Assembly: GCA_027625915.1 (NCBI GenBank)
Contig: JANTQA010000058.1
Span: forward strand, 62,001 to 126,000
Source: Anaeramoeba flamelloides
Taxonomy: Eukaryota; Metamonada; Anaeramoebidae
Reading direction: 5' to 3'
DNA length: 64,000 nt
Part shown: one piece after another, positions 44,757-55,297 of the stretch
Position numbering within the stretch: position 1 is the stretch's first letter
Layout: every line of letters begins with the position of its first letter
Notes under the pieces: generated by a model
The model's database searches: none
What the model was told of the DNA's origin: nothing
Seen by the model: the letters and a program-made list of their open reading frames with translations, nothing else
Position numbers and translations under genes: made by a program

Positions 44757-45060
44757 TAATTTTAAAAAAAAATACATTTTTCACCATATTATTTAAGAAA
44801 AAAATGAACAAAAAATTTAAGATAGGTAAACTCGAACACCCTTATTATAAAACCTAAAAATGAAAAAAGACAAATAATCACTATTGTTTGAGCCTAAAAA
44901 ATATAGATCACTTCAAACATTCTTTGATAAACGACTCTAACTTTTGAAGATCGTGTGGTAATGAGTTTTGATCATCGAGTTGCTTGAATTTTCAATTGTA
45001 ACCACAAATCAGAGCAATTCCTATAAAGGAATTCTGACTTTCTCTTTAGTTTTTTTTTTT

Positions 45061-45117
45061 GGTTCTTTTGGTTCCTTTGGTTCCTTTGGTTCCTTTGGTT
45101 CCTTTGGTTCCTTTGGT
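45061..45117 (+). repeat. GGTTCCTTT tandem repeat
   Basis: Six near-perfect 9-bp units; longest and cleanest version of the array in this window. Confidence 0.93.
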
Positions 45118-45797
45118 TATTTTTGTTATGTATTGAATTGAAGTTCTCATTAGGATCTTGGGTGGATATTATTTACTCGGTTTTATATTTTGAAAGAATC
45201 TCAACCATGCAAAACACATCTCTATTTTCATTTTTTATTTTTTTTTGGAATAGCTTTTTGATTTTAAGAGATAATTTTTTCATTTTGGATTGTTTCTCTG
45301 TAAACTCAATTGGTTATCTTTTCGAGACAAAGTGAGTTACAGCCTAGTGAGACTTTTTTATGGAATTTTGCATTTGAGTATCTTTGAGAAAATTATCTCT
45401 TGCCAAAATTTAGTCAGTTTTTTTAACCCTTTAAAAATAAAAAAAACAAACTATTTTGTCAGTTTACAAAAAATAACTCTTTTGTTAATTAGGAAATGAG
45501 GACATTTGTTGGATTCAATACAACACCAATACTTTGAATTGTCTTAATTCAATTTAGTCTTTGTTTTAGAAATAACAAAGAACCTTTTAACAATAATTCC
45601 AAATTTTTGTTAATTTTTATCAAGATTTTGACCTTTTAGGTGAAAGTCGAAAACCATTTCATCTTAACTCACACATTTAAAATCGGCTAAGGCAAATTGC
45701 TAACAAGGTCAAATCGTTTCCAATTTTCACCTATTTGTAAATTTTTTTAAAAAAATTCCATTTTTCCCTTTTGAGAAATCCCAGAAGCCGAAAACCA

Positions 45798-45857
45798 CAG
45801 AAATCACAGAAATCACAGAAATCACAGAAATCACAGAAATCACAGAAATCACAGAAA
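45798..45857 (+). repeat. AGAAATCAC tandem repeat
   Basis: About six to seven perfect 9-bp units; degenerate versions at 860-900, 6350-6440, 36145-36190 and inverted at 57000-57035 and 62690-62715. Confidence 0.92.
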
Positions 45858-46235
45858 CCAGTAGAGATTAATTCTTACATTTCTGGAAAAACAAATTTAT
45901 TTTTTCCAACTTAGATCTCCCTGAAGACATATTTGTTAGATTTACCAACAACCAAACCCTCTCTTAAACATATCAGTCATCAAATTTTCAATTGCCAACC
46001 TAGTTGTTAACTTTTAGAGACATCCAAATTGCAAATTTGAATTTTTCTTTTTTTTTTTTCACTGAAATAAATCATAATATTCATAGCCAAATTTTTTTAT
46101 TTGATTTGGAATTCATTTTTTTAAAAGTGAATTTTAGTTTAAAGTTTGTCACATTTAAAAGTTGTAGTGATTATAAGATTAGAAATTGTAATTTTAAAAC
46201 CCAATTCTTTATTTTGAATCTAAACCCCATTCCAA

Positions 46236-47219
46236 AAATATGTACATATCAAAATCAAAAATATACAAATAAAATAAACTCAATTTATATTATATTTTTC
46301 CAAGCATAATATCAAACAATATAAAATTTATCCAGTATTAATGTTTTAATAAGTAATCATTTTAATCCAAATAAAAGAAAAAAAAAAATAGAAAAAATCA
46401 AAAATAAAAATCAGGGTTTTTCCAAATTTCTAAAATAATGAAAAGAGAGGAACAGAAAATGTATTGGTAAATTTGTTGAAATTTCACCAACAAATGTTGT
46501 TGATCGATCAAATGATAAGATACCATCTACTAATTGTATTTGGATTTTTCTATTTAACAAACTCAACATTAACCTTCTATCAACTATATCTGGAAAAAAA
46601 TTTTCAGATCTAAAGGAAACAGATTTTGTAACAACAAAATTGGAAATTAGAACAAAACAAAAAAATGAAATAAGTAAAATGTTTGTAAAATCAATATTCT
46701 TTCTAAATTTAAATTTGAATTATGGTATTGTTATTCTAAAAAACTGCTTCAACTGTGTCCAATTTTTTTGGAATTTTAGTTTACTTAATTTTTTTATTCA
46801 AATGTGAACCATGAACTGACTAATTCAATTTATATCCAATAACATCCAACTTTTAATTATAAATTTCTCCTTACAAGACGCTAATCCCAAAAAACAACAA
46901 AAAAATGTAAATAAAATTCAAGAATAAACACGAAATATATTAACCAAAGGAACTAAAGAAACAAAAAAACAAAACTGCAATTTTCCGATTGTAAAAATTG
47001 AACTTTCATTCTTGATCTGAATACTTTCTTAAGGCTTTCAATCCCTGAAAGATGATATAAGATTATATTGTATTGAGTATAACTGGATTTTATTTTGATT
47101 CTTAGCTGATTGATCTTGGACTTGATATGGATTTTAATAGTGATTAAAAAAGTCAATTTTTTAATTTTTTAATTTTTCAAATATTTTGAACTTTAAAAAT
47201 TCAGGAGATTAATGACCAC
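46236..47219. other. Repeat fragments and spacer
   Basis: Inverted lead module (GTTGATCGATCAAATGATAAG and neighbours) at 46440-46740; the rest is AT-rich without a supported gene. A minus-strand frame at 46953-47156 is too short and unlike anything I know. Confidence 0.5.
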
Positions 47220-48062
47220 TTTGAGCCGTTAGGTTTTTTTAATTTAAAAGAATTGAGTAAAATCATTGATTTTTCTCAATTCTTTTGAATTTTGGAAAAC
47301 CACCGTTAGCTTTTCTTGAGTTTTCTGTTTATTTGTGAAGTGTTCTAGGTTTTTTTGGGGTTTTCAATTATATTTTGAAGTGTTCTAGGTTTTTTTTACT
47401 TTTTTGAAATAAACAGAAAATTTTAATAAATTTTCGGTTTATTTCGAAAAGTAAAAAAAAAAAAAAAAACAGAAAATTGATAGATTTTCCAAATAAAACA
47501 GAAAACCTCAAGAAAATTACCTTTAGGTTTTTTTATAATTTTTGAAATAAATGGAAAATTTCAAAAAAACAGCCAGTGAGTTTTCCAGAATTCAAAATAA
47601 TTGAGTAAAATCTTTGATTTTACTCGATTATATTGAATTCTGGAAAACCTAGGCACTCTACGGCACTTTTCATTGAGTTTTTTTATTTTTTTAGGAATTT
47701 TTAGAAAATTTATATAATTGTCTTTATATTTCTCAAATTGAAAAAAAAACTCGGCACTCTACAACACTTATCCTACATATTTTTTTGAGTTTTCTATTTA
47801 TTTGTAAAGTGTTCTAGGTTTTTTTGAGTTTTCTATTTATTTGTGATGTGTTCTAAGTTTTTTTTCGAGGTTTTCTATTTTATTTAGAAAATCTATTGAT
47901 TTTCTGTAGGTTTTTTTTTTTTTACTTTAGAAATAAACAGAAAATTTTAAAAATTTTCGGTTTATTTCTAAAGAAAAAAAAAGTAGAACACTTTACAAAT
48001 AAATAGAAAACTTGAAAAAAAACCTAGAACACGTCACAAATAAAATAGAAAACTATGAAAAC
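47220..48062. repeat. Cluster of nested palindromes
   Basis: At least five hairpins of two types. Type 1: AAAAGAATTGAGTAAAATC / GATTTTACTCGATTATATT-like arms with TCCAGAATTC ends (47245-47300, 47580-47650). Type 2: AAATAAACAGAAAATTTT / AAATTTTCGGTTTATTTC (47406-47450, 47930-47975). TGTTCTAGGTTTTTT blocks (47340, 47385, 47810) have inverse counterparts at 48020-48050, so much of the region also folds as one large palindrome. Related to the insert at 6951-7130. Confidence 0.75.
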
Positions 48063-48066
48063 ATGT

Positions 48067-48264
48067 AGTCAGTTCCACTTTTAAGGCACAAACCTGCAAC
48101 AAAATTTAAGGTACGATTAAAAACTCAAATTAAGGCACAAAATTCAGATTCTAATAAAATAAATTGTAAAATTAGAATTAAAAATTTTGTTGGCTTAATC
48201 TGAGATTTTTTTGTGCCTTATTTTTTTTTGATGAAAGTTTATACATTTAAAGTGGAACTAAAGG
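48067..48264. repeat. CAGTCAG-family MITE, degenerate
   Basis: TAGTCAGTTCCACTTTTAAG at the left and AAGTGGAACTAAAGGTA at the right, with many changes between; an old copy. Confidence 0.8.
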
Positions 48265-48283
48265 TATAAAAAAACACTTTTTT

Positions 48284-48398
48284 ATTTTTTATACTTTTTA
48301 CCTTTTCCAAATTTCCCTTCTTAAGTTGCTTGGGCTCTATATTCTCTTTTTGTTTTTTTTTAGGTGTTTGGGAAAGGTAAAAAGTATAAAAAATCATT
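48284..48398. repeat. Inverted repeat, ~25-bp arms
   Basis: TATACTTTTTACCTTTTCC at 48289 against GGGAAAGGTAAAAAGTATA at 48371; the spacer carries poly-T. A small hairpin element just before the G+C-richer island. Confidence 0.75.
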
Positions 48399-48399
48399 A

Positions 48400-48630
48400 T
48401 AAGAATTGGTTGACCTGGTCATGACTAACCCAACCAAACTTGTTCATGATCAGATCTTCGAAGAGGACTTATGTTACTGAACTGAATCCAACGAATGCGA
48501 TCTGAAACTAACCAAAGTGAACCGAATTGGACTTTCCGTACTATCTGCCGAGTCGTTACTTGGACTGGGTTTTTGCTGTAGAGTCGGTATCTTGTACTGG
48601 AATTTTGCGAAAACAAGATTTGGGAAACTT
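48400..48630. other. G+C-richer island of unknown nature
   Basis: About 230 bases with balanced composition in very AT-rich surroundings (for example TCGAAGAGGACTTATG and CTGCCGAGTCGTTACTTGG). The minus strand is open at 48425-48616 (63 codons) but has no recognised motif; + strand frames are interrupted. No tRNA, rRNA or snRNA recognised. It could be an exon, a structured RNA or a foreign fragment. Confidence 0.45.
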
Positions 48631-48639
48631 ACAAAAAAA

Positions 48640-49656
48640 AAAAAAAAAAAAATAATAAAAAAAGCAAATAACACAAAAAAAAAATAAAATAATAAAAAAA
48701 GCAAAGCAACTGAAAAGAAAATTTCGAAAACCAAATCTTATTCTTAAAAACCAGAGCTTTTTAGATTCAACCCATCTACAAAGTTCTAAATCAAAATTTA
48801 ATAAACAGCCTTTTTCCTTTGATCTATAGTTGTTCAAATATTTAGAACTCTTTATTAAAATAACCTATGGTGGCGATCCAAAAAAAAAAACGACATAAAA
48901 GGAAACAACCACCAGCCCACTCAACACTTGGGGCACAAAAAAAAACTTTTCACTGAAGTTTTTTCTTTTTTCTATTATTTTTTGACTCTCTTTCATTTCT
49001 TGCTTTTCTTTCTCTTTTTCTTGTCTTTTTTCCGAAATAATTTATTCTTTTCATTTTTTAAAGAAAAGATATCCTTTGAGCTGTAATCCTGCTTACATTA
49101 CAGTTAGGATAAAAAAACCTAAATACAATTTTAGAGTTTCAGGCAAATAGGAGGTAATTTTGTTGAATCACCTCTGCTCAACAATAAAAAAAAAAAAAAA
49201 AAAAACACTTTTTTATTTAGAAACATCGATTAAACTTTTTTGAGTGGGTTATTTTGGTAACCGTACTTATGAATGAATTTAAATATCTACTAAAATACAA
49301 AAGTTTTATTATAGTTTTAAGATTCCCTTATAAAACTCTATTTCCTGAAAAATTGAAATAATTTTTGAATTATTATTTTTGGATTATTTATATGTTTGAT
49401 TTTGTTTTAGTTTATTTTTTTCGATTATATGTCCCTACGACACAAAAAACACTAAAAATGGATAACTGATCAAATCTCTTCCATTAAAAAAAAATTTAAA
49501 AAACTCAATGAAAATTAGAAAAATAAATAAAGTTTCCATTTAACTTTTTCTTGTAAACATTTTTTGCCAAAATCATTGAATTCAAAGTTGAAATTATGTA
49601 TATTTTTATATACACTATCTTCTTTTAACTCATTTACTAAAACAAAAACTAAATTA
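48640..49656. other. AT-rich spacer
   Basis: No supported gene. It contains a hairpin at 49068-49111 (ATCCT, CTGTAAT / ATTACAG, AGGAT). A G+C-slightly-richer patch at 48840-48945 has no recognised function. Confidence 0.5.
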
Positions 49657-49852
49657 CAGCCAGTTTCACTTTTTAAGGCTCAAACTTTCAACGAAATTTT
49701 TGGAACAAAAAAATCTCAAATTAAGGCACAAAATTTACAATATTTTTTTTTACAATTTATTTTTACTAGAATTTGAATTTTGTGTGTTAATTTGAGATTT
49801 TTTGTGCCAAAAATTCCGTTGAAAGTTTGTGCCTTAAAAGTGAAACTGGCTG
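49657..49852. repeat. MITE, CAGCCAG subtype
   Basis: Ends are CAGCCAGTTTCAC and GTGAAACTGGCTG: the same base change is present in both arms. TGGAACAAA in the left arm is likewise mirrored by GTGCCAAAAATTCC in the right. TA on both sides. Confidence 0.9.
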
Positions 49853-49925
49853 TAATTATAATGAAAAAGATAATATATTTCATTTAATTAATATATTGGA
49901 TATTAAAAATAATAAAAAATTAAAA

Positions 49926-51198
49926 ATGGTGACCACTTTTGATTCTCTAATCATTTCACCATAATTACAACAATTCATAACTGATCAAGAACAAGGACAA
50001 GATCAAGAACAAGGGCAAGGACAAGAACAAAAACAAGAAAAACCAGATCGAAATTATTGTGGAGAAATTGGATTTTTATTATCAAATATTTGGGAAAACC
50101 AAAGTTTTGATCGACTTTATTTAAATAGTTTTATATATGACAGCTATATATGGGACCTAGTGTTAATTCATAATTTTAATAATGAGAACTTTAAGATTTT
50201 GATCAAAATTAATAAAAAATCACCAGGGGAATCAAATAATTCATCGCCCATAGAAAAAAAAATTAAATTCCAAATCAAGAATCAAAAATCTGATATCTTT
50301 TATGAAGGTAATTTATCTTTTAATAACAAACAATGAATATATCAGCAAATTATAATCACAGATTTAATTGAGTGTTTGCCTCCAAAGCAAAATTTCCTTT
50401 TCAATCTCAATTTTGAGAAGAGTTGTATTAGCGTCTCCAAAACTTCTCAAAATTCATTCCAATTGTTGGTACAAAAGTTACCCAATAATAATAATCAACA
50501 ATATTTTTCAGATATTTTTGCTTATGATGGATTCAATTGGCAAATTAAATCTGAAAGCAAGGAGAAATTGAAAACGTAGGAATTCTTCCTCAAGATCCAT
50601 CCATCTTCGAAAAAGGTTTTTAAAAATGATATTTATGCATCAAATCTGAACCTCAGTTTAACAGAACCAAATAATTCCGATACAAAATCCAATATTTATT
50701 TGAGAATATCTTGATCAAGATATGAATAATTACTTTTCCACTTGTGGCTTTATACGATATTTTGAATTACAGCAATCATTCAGTTTTAAAGTGAATCTAA
50801 CTTTTGATGACCCAGATCTATTCCCATGTGTTGAGAAAATTGAGAAGAATGAATTCGAATTTATACTACCTAAATTCTGGAAAAGAGGAGATCCAAATAT
50901 AAGTCTCCTCCCCTTTGAATACGATGGATACTATTGGGAACTGCTTATCAGTAATGATAATGATGAGGACATCTTTTCCATTTCGATCACACTTTTGAAT
51001 GAATCAAAAAAGGAATTAACCACAGAAACTTACCAATGCAAAATCCTTATTGAAATAAATGAAGGTGATTTATATGATAATGAGATCGTTTTTAATCAAC
51101 CAAAGGGTGGATCTGAAATCATCCAAGAAGAAGATTTGGTTGGTTCATTCCCAAGAAGAGGCGACTTAGAATTCTCGATCAAATTTTTTGAAAATTAA
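49926..51198 (+). pseudogene. Protein with three MATH/TRAF-like domains, decayed
   Basis: A single frame runs from 49926 to about 50715 with only in-frame stops (TAA near 49962, TGA near 50334, TAG near 50577, TGA and TAA near 50712). A one-base shift then leads to an open 159-codon frame at 50722-51198. Three similar segments are seen: YDSYIWDLVLIHN (about 50136), YDGFNWQIKSES (about 50523) and YDGYYWELLISND (about 50919). Each is followed by beta-rich sequence, resembling the Y/F-x-G-x-x-W core of MATH (TRAF) domains, which bind peptides in adaptor and BTB proteins. A Gln/Glu/Gly-rich linker (DQEQGQGQEQ) precedes the first. No BTB, RING or protease partner found. The last domain may still be translated, but a whole protein cannot. 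MATH assignment is moderate. Confidence 0.6.
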
Positions 51199-51632
51199 TC
51201 CACTACATTACTTTTATCAAATTACTACTATTATTTAATTTTCAGAAAATTCAAGACAAATTGTATTTTTCATTTATTTTGAAAACTTTTATCTATTTTA
51301 ATATCACAAGTGTTTTTAAAATTTTTTCAAAATTAATATTTTTTTAAGTGTGAAAAAATCATTTCACAATATAGTACCTAAATAAAACAGAAAGTCAATT
51401 TTCCAATATCTTGAAATTAGTGGTTATTATTGCCAAAAAGTGATAAAAAATCATTTTTTTTTTCTTATTAAAATCACAAGTATAAAAAATTATTTGATCT
51501 TGTTTTTATTTTTTTTTAATCGTTATTGTAATTTTTAATTTGAGTCAAATAAAATTCCCCAAAAGATATATTTTTGAAAACATTAGATTTAATGTTGTGT
51601 TATTGAAAACATTAACATTCAATAACACATTA

Positions 51633-51829
51633 CAGTCAGTTTCACTTTTAAGGCACAAACTTTCAACGAAATTTAAGGCACAAAAAAATCTCAAAATTAA
51701 GGCACAAAATTTGGAATTTTTTTTTGACAATTTATTTTTACTAGAATTTGAATTTTGTGCTTTAATTTGAGATATTTATTGTGCCTTAAATTTCGTTGAA
51801 AGTTTGTGCCTTAAAAGTGAAACTGACTG
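51633..51829. repeat. CAGTCAG-family palindromic MITE (197 bp)
   Basis: CAGTCAGTTTCAC to GTGAAACTGACTG, TA on both sides; first of a tight cluster. Confidence 0.92.
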
Positions 51830-51876
51830 TAGTTATAAAATTAGTTTGCGTGTTTTCTTCATCATATATATATATA

Positions 51877-52074
51877 CAGTCAGTTTCACTTTTAAGACAC
51901 AAACTTTCAACGAAATTTAAGGCACAAAAAAAATCTCAAATTAAAGCACAAAATTCAAATTCTAGTAAAAATAAATTGTAAAAATTAAAAATTCCAAATT
52001 TTGTACCTTAATTTGAGATTTTTTTGTGCTTTAAATTTCGTTGAAAGTTTGTGCCTTAAAAGTGAAACTGACTG
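51877..52074. repeat. CAGTCAG-family palindromic MITE (198 bp)
   Basis: Inserted at a short TA run 47 bases after the previous copy; centre in the opposite orientation to it. Confidence 0.92.
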
Positions 52075-52139
52075 TAGAATATTTAATTATGAGTAATCTT
52101 GTATATTTACCCAAAAAAATTGTGGCTTATTTTGACCAC

Positions 52140-52312
52140 TTTGATTTTGTGCCTTAATGGGTTTTTTTGTGCCTTATTTCTTATTTTTTCCTGTGCCTTA
52201 AAAGAGCACAGGACTGTAACTAGAATTTAAATATTTTACATTAATTTGATATTTTTATTGTTTATTTATTTACTTTGCAAGTTTGTGCCTTAAAAGTGGA
52301 ACTGACGTATCT
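52140..52312. repeat. MITE fragments
   Basis: Several GTGCCTTA words (52155, 52171, 52193, 52285), ACTGTAACTAGAATTT and a closing AAGTGGAACTGACG; scrambled remains of one or two family members. Confidence 0.65.
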
Positions 52313-52318
52313 ATTAAA

Positions 52319-52370
52319 CCCAATTCCACTTAAGTAGAAATGATAGGCCATCTTTAGATGACCTGATGAA
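52319..52370 (+). other. Twin stem-loop, subtype B (first stem damaged)
   Basis: The left arm of hairpin 1 is altered (CCACTTAAGTAGAAATG). Hairpin 2 is ATAGGCCATC-TTTA-GATGACC followed by TGATGA. A MITE inserted nine bases later has separated it from any tail. Confidence 0.75.
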
Positions 52371-52378
52371 AAATTATA

Positions 52379-52574
52379 CAGTCGGTTTCACTTTTAAGGC
52401 ACAAACTTTCAACGAAATTTAAGGCACAAAAAAATCTCAAATTAAAGCACAAAATTTGGAATTTTTTTTTTACAATTTATTTTTACTAGAATTTGAATTT
52501 TGTGCTTTAATTTGAGATTTTAATTGTGCCTTAAATTTCGTTGAAAGTTTGTGCCTTAAAAGTGAAACTGACTG
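52379..52574. repeat. CAGTCGG/CAGTCAG-family MITE (196 bp)
   Basis: CAGTCGGTTTCAC to GTGAAACTGACTG, TA on both sides. Confidence 0.92.
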
Positions 52575-52640
52575 TACAAAAAACCCAAATCTAACAAAAT
52601 TAAACCAAAACAAACAAAACAATATCATACGATCAATATA

Positions 52641-53037
52641 CAGTCAATTTCATCTTTAAGGAACAAACTTTCAACGAAATTTAAGACACAAAAAACCCTC
52701 ACATTAAAATCCAAAATTTGGAATTTATTTTTATTTGCAAATTATTTATAATAAATCTGAATTTTGTACCTTAATTTGAGATACAGTCAGTTTCACTTTT
52801 AAGGCACAAACTTTTAACGAAATTTAAGGCACAAAAAAAATCTCAAATTAAGGCACAAAATTCAAATTCTAGTAAAAATAAATTGTAAAAAAATAAATTC
52901 CAAATTTTGTGCTTTAATTTGAGATTTTTTTGTGCCTTAAATTTCTTTGAAAGTTTGTGCCTTAAAAGTGAAACTGACTGTATTTGAAATTTCTAAAATT
53001 ATTTTGAAAGTTTATACCTGAAAAGTGGAACTTACTG
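52641..53037. repeat. Outer, older MITE split by a nested MITE
   Basis: The left part (CAGTCAATTTCATC to TTTGAGA) ends at 52781. The right part resumes at 52983 and closes AAAGTGGAACTTACTG at 53037. TA at the break is duplicated around the inner copy. Confidence 0.88.
52784..52980. repeat. CAGTCAG-family MITE nested inside another MITE (197 bp)
   Basis: CAGTCAGTTTCAC to GTGAAACTGACTG; both flanking TA dinucleotides belong to the outer copy, giving a clean target-site duplication. Confidence 0.92.
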
Positions 53038-53090
53038 TATATGTTATTATATAATCACGATATTTTAATTAAAAAAATATCTCTTAAACT

Positions 53091-53140
53091 CATTTCTACG
53101 TTAGTAGAAATGATAGGCCATCTTTAGATGGCCTGATGAA
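53091..53140 (+). other. Twin stem-loop, subtype B
   Basis: CATTTCTAC-GTTA-GTAGAAATG (loop GTTA), then ATAGGCCATC-TTTA-GATGGCCTGATGA. The tail (53141-53300) is G-poor but short compared with the others. Confidence 0.88.
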
Positions 53141-53599
53141 TATCCCTTTAATGAACACTATCCAATCACTCCAAATTTTCAATTAATATACTAATATATC
53201 TTAACTACAATAATCTGACAAACATCACTTTAACCTAACTCGCGAGTTTACATTAAAATTAATAACTTTCTATCAAAAAAACCTACGATCACGAAATTTA
53301 TAATTTTTATCAACATTCTTTTCGTATCTAATTTCTCCAATGAAATGAAATGACGAATTTTTATTTCAAAAATTTGAAAATTTTTCCATTTTGTAATTTT
53401 TTATATAAAATTTATCAATATTTAAACCACAAACTTAAGCTTATAAAAAATTCAAAAATTACACAATTTACAAAATTATTGTTAAAAAACTACATTTAAA
53501 TTTGAAATAATAACAGATAAATAGTTTAATCATAAAGGGGTGGATAATAACACCATAAGAATCAATAAAGTTATCAAAACAGATTGTGGGTTTCGGGCC

Positions 53600-54165
53600 G
53601 TATGCGCCTAGCGCGCACGCCCTAAAACCACCCAATTCTTTTGGTAACATTAATAATTAAAATTTCGTCATGGGTGGGTACAAATTTGGGGTTGACAAAG
53701 AAGAAATTTTAATCATTAATGTTATCAAAAGAATTGGGTGGTTTTGGGGTTGGCGTACAAGTGCGTGCACCCTAAAACACCAAATTCTTTTGATAACATT
53801 AATAATAATATTTTTTTCTATCTCCACCCCATTCCGGTATGACTGAATTCCTTAAAGATAAATTTAAGTGTAAATTTTAGTAATTGTTAAATTTTTTATA
53901 ATTTTAGATTTTTTCTATATTTTTTTTACAAAATTGAATCATTATAAGTAATATACAAGAGGCATAATCCAGAAAATATCACTTGATATAACTATCACTT
54001 AAAAATTAAAAAATCAAATTTTTTCAAAAAAAATTCAAAATTTTATAATTAATCATCAAATTAAACTCAAAAATAATTATAAAAAAATTAAAATTTTCGC
54101 GATCTACTGTTTTTTTTTGAAAAAGATAGAAAAAATTATATATGCCTCCCGCGCTAGGTTATATC
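53600..54165. other. G+C-rich inverted-repeat segment
   Basis: CCTAGCGCG at 53607 and its complement CGCGCTAGG at 54150 bracket about 540 bases, striking in DNA this AT-rich. Inside, ACCACCCAATTCTTTTGGTA with flanks (53615-53667) is inverted at 53703-53756 and repeated directly at 53767-53806. Likely a small mobile element; no target duplication established. Confidence 0.55.
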
Positions 54166-54251
54166 AATAATTGTCACACTCCTAGAGTAAAAAAAATTTA
54201 GGATAAAAATTCAAAAATCGGAGTGGGTTGATATGGTCCTTAAAGGGATAT

Positions 54252-54526
54252 AAAAACACTTTTGGATTTTTGAAATTTTTGAAATTTCATTATTTGAGAC
54301 TAGGGACAAAAGAATAATGTTAGTGTGTTGTATCTTTGAAATAAACAATGTTTTATAATACAATATTTAACTAGGTTCAGTATCTTAAAAATTTTCATTT
54401 TTACATTTTTGAAAATTTTAAAAATTTTGAAAACATGTTTTGTCCATATATATAAAAACACATTTTTGAAATTTTGAAATTTTTGAAAATTCATTATTTG
54501 AGACTAGGGACAAAAGAATAATGTTA
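54252..54526 (+). repeat. ~70-bp direct repeat pair
   Basis: CATTATTTGAGACTAGGGAC and flanks occur at 54287-54322 and again at 54492-54526. The MITE is inserted at the TA ending the second copy. Confidence 0.85.
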
Positions 54527-54724
54527 CAGTCAGTTTCACTTTTAAGGCACAAACTTTCAACGAAATTTAAGGCACAATAAAAATCTCAAATTAAGGCACA
54601 AAACTTGGAATTTTTTTTTTTTACAATCCATTTTACTAGAATTTAAATTTTGTGCTTTAATTTGAGATTTTTTTTGTGCCTTAAATTTCGTTGGAAGTTT
54701 GTGTCTTAAAAGTGAAACTGACTG
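54527..54724. repeat. CAGTCAG-family palindromic MITE (198 bp)
   Basis: CAGTCAGTTTCAC to GTGAAACTGACTG. The uninterrupted direct repeat at 54322 shows the empty site (ATGTTAGTGT), confirming TA duplication. Confidence 0.93.
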
Positions 54725-54739
54725 TAAATAAAGAGATCT

Positions 54740-55254
54740 AAATATTTGAAAAACTATAGATCAAATGAAATAGGTTACTTTATTAAGTTTTTTAGAATTT
54801 GATAGATGGTTTGAATCTATAAAGTGCTAAGGTTTTAAGAATAAGTTTTGGTTAACTAGAAACTTTCGAAAAAATAAAAATCCTGTGTGTACAAAATGAA
54901 ATGATGAAACAAAGGAGTTAGGTAAAATAAATTGTATTAGTTAAATTTGTTTAAATAATTACAACAAAAATTATTGATCTATTAAATGTAAAGATATCAT
55001 CAACTGATTGTATGAGGATTTTTCTATTTAAAAAACCCAAAATTAATCTTCTATCATTAAATAAAAAAAATTCTAGATCTAAATGAAACAGATTACTAAA
55101 ATGATAAAAAGGGAAATGAATACAAAACAATATAGACAAATAAATGAATTTTCATATTTTGTGAAATCAAAATTATTTACAAATTGTATGTAAAAATATA
55201 AGATTTTTATTCTTTTAACTGTTTTAAAATGTGTGGACAATGGTTGATATTTTG

Positions 55255-55297
<43 letters not shown>

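Larger units (their letters stand above)
42340..46235 (+). repeat. Composite 3.7-kb repeat unit, copy 5
   Basis: G-run module (42380), TA array (42530-42566), lead module with a MITE insertion (43059-43515), twin hairpin (43631), G-poor tail to about 44530 with two MITEs, GGTAAACTCGAACACCC at about 44825, GGTTCCTTT array (45061), AGAAATCAC array (45798) and AAACCCTCTCTT (45953). Ends near 46235; an inverted lead-module piece follows at 46440-46740. Confidence 0.78.

Noticed and set aside
45061-45857. CRISPR-like array from the 9-bp repeats
   Set aside because: Units are contiguous without spacers and the genome is eukaryotic; they are simple tandem repeats.
51796-51981. Short proteins containing LKVKLTV or KSETDC-type ends
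   Set aside because: They arise from the arms of the CAGTCAG MITE and recur wherever a MITE lies in frame.
53091-53140. Hammerhead ribozyme in the twin hairpin (CTGATGA and GAAA both present)
   Set aside because: The core boxes are in the wrong order with only one stem between them, and no NUH cleavage site with closing stem can be drawn; subtype A lacks CTGATGA altogether.
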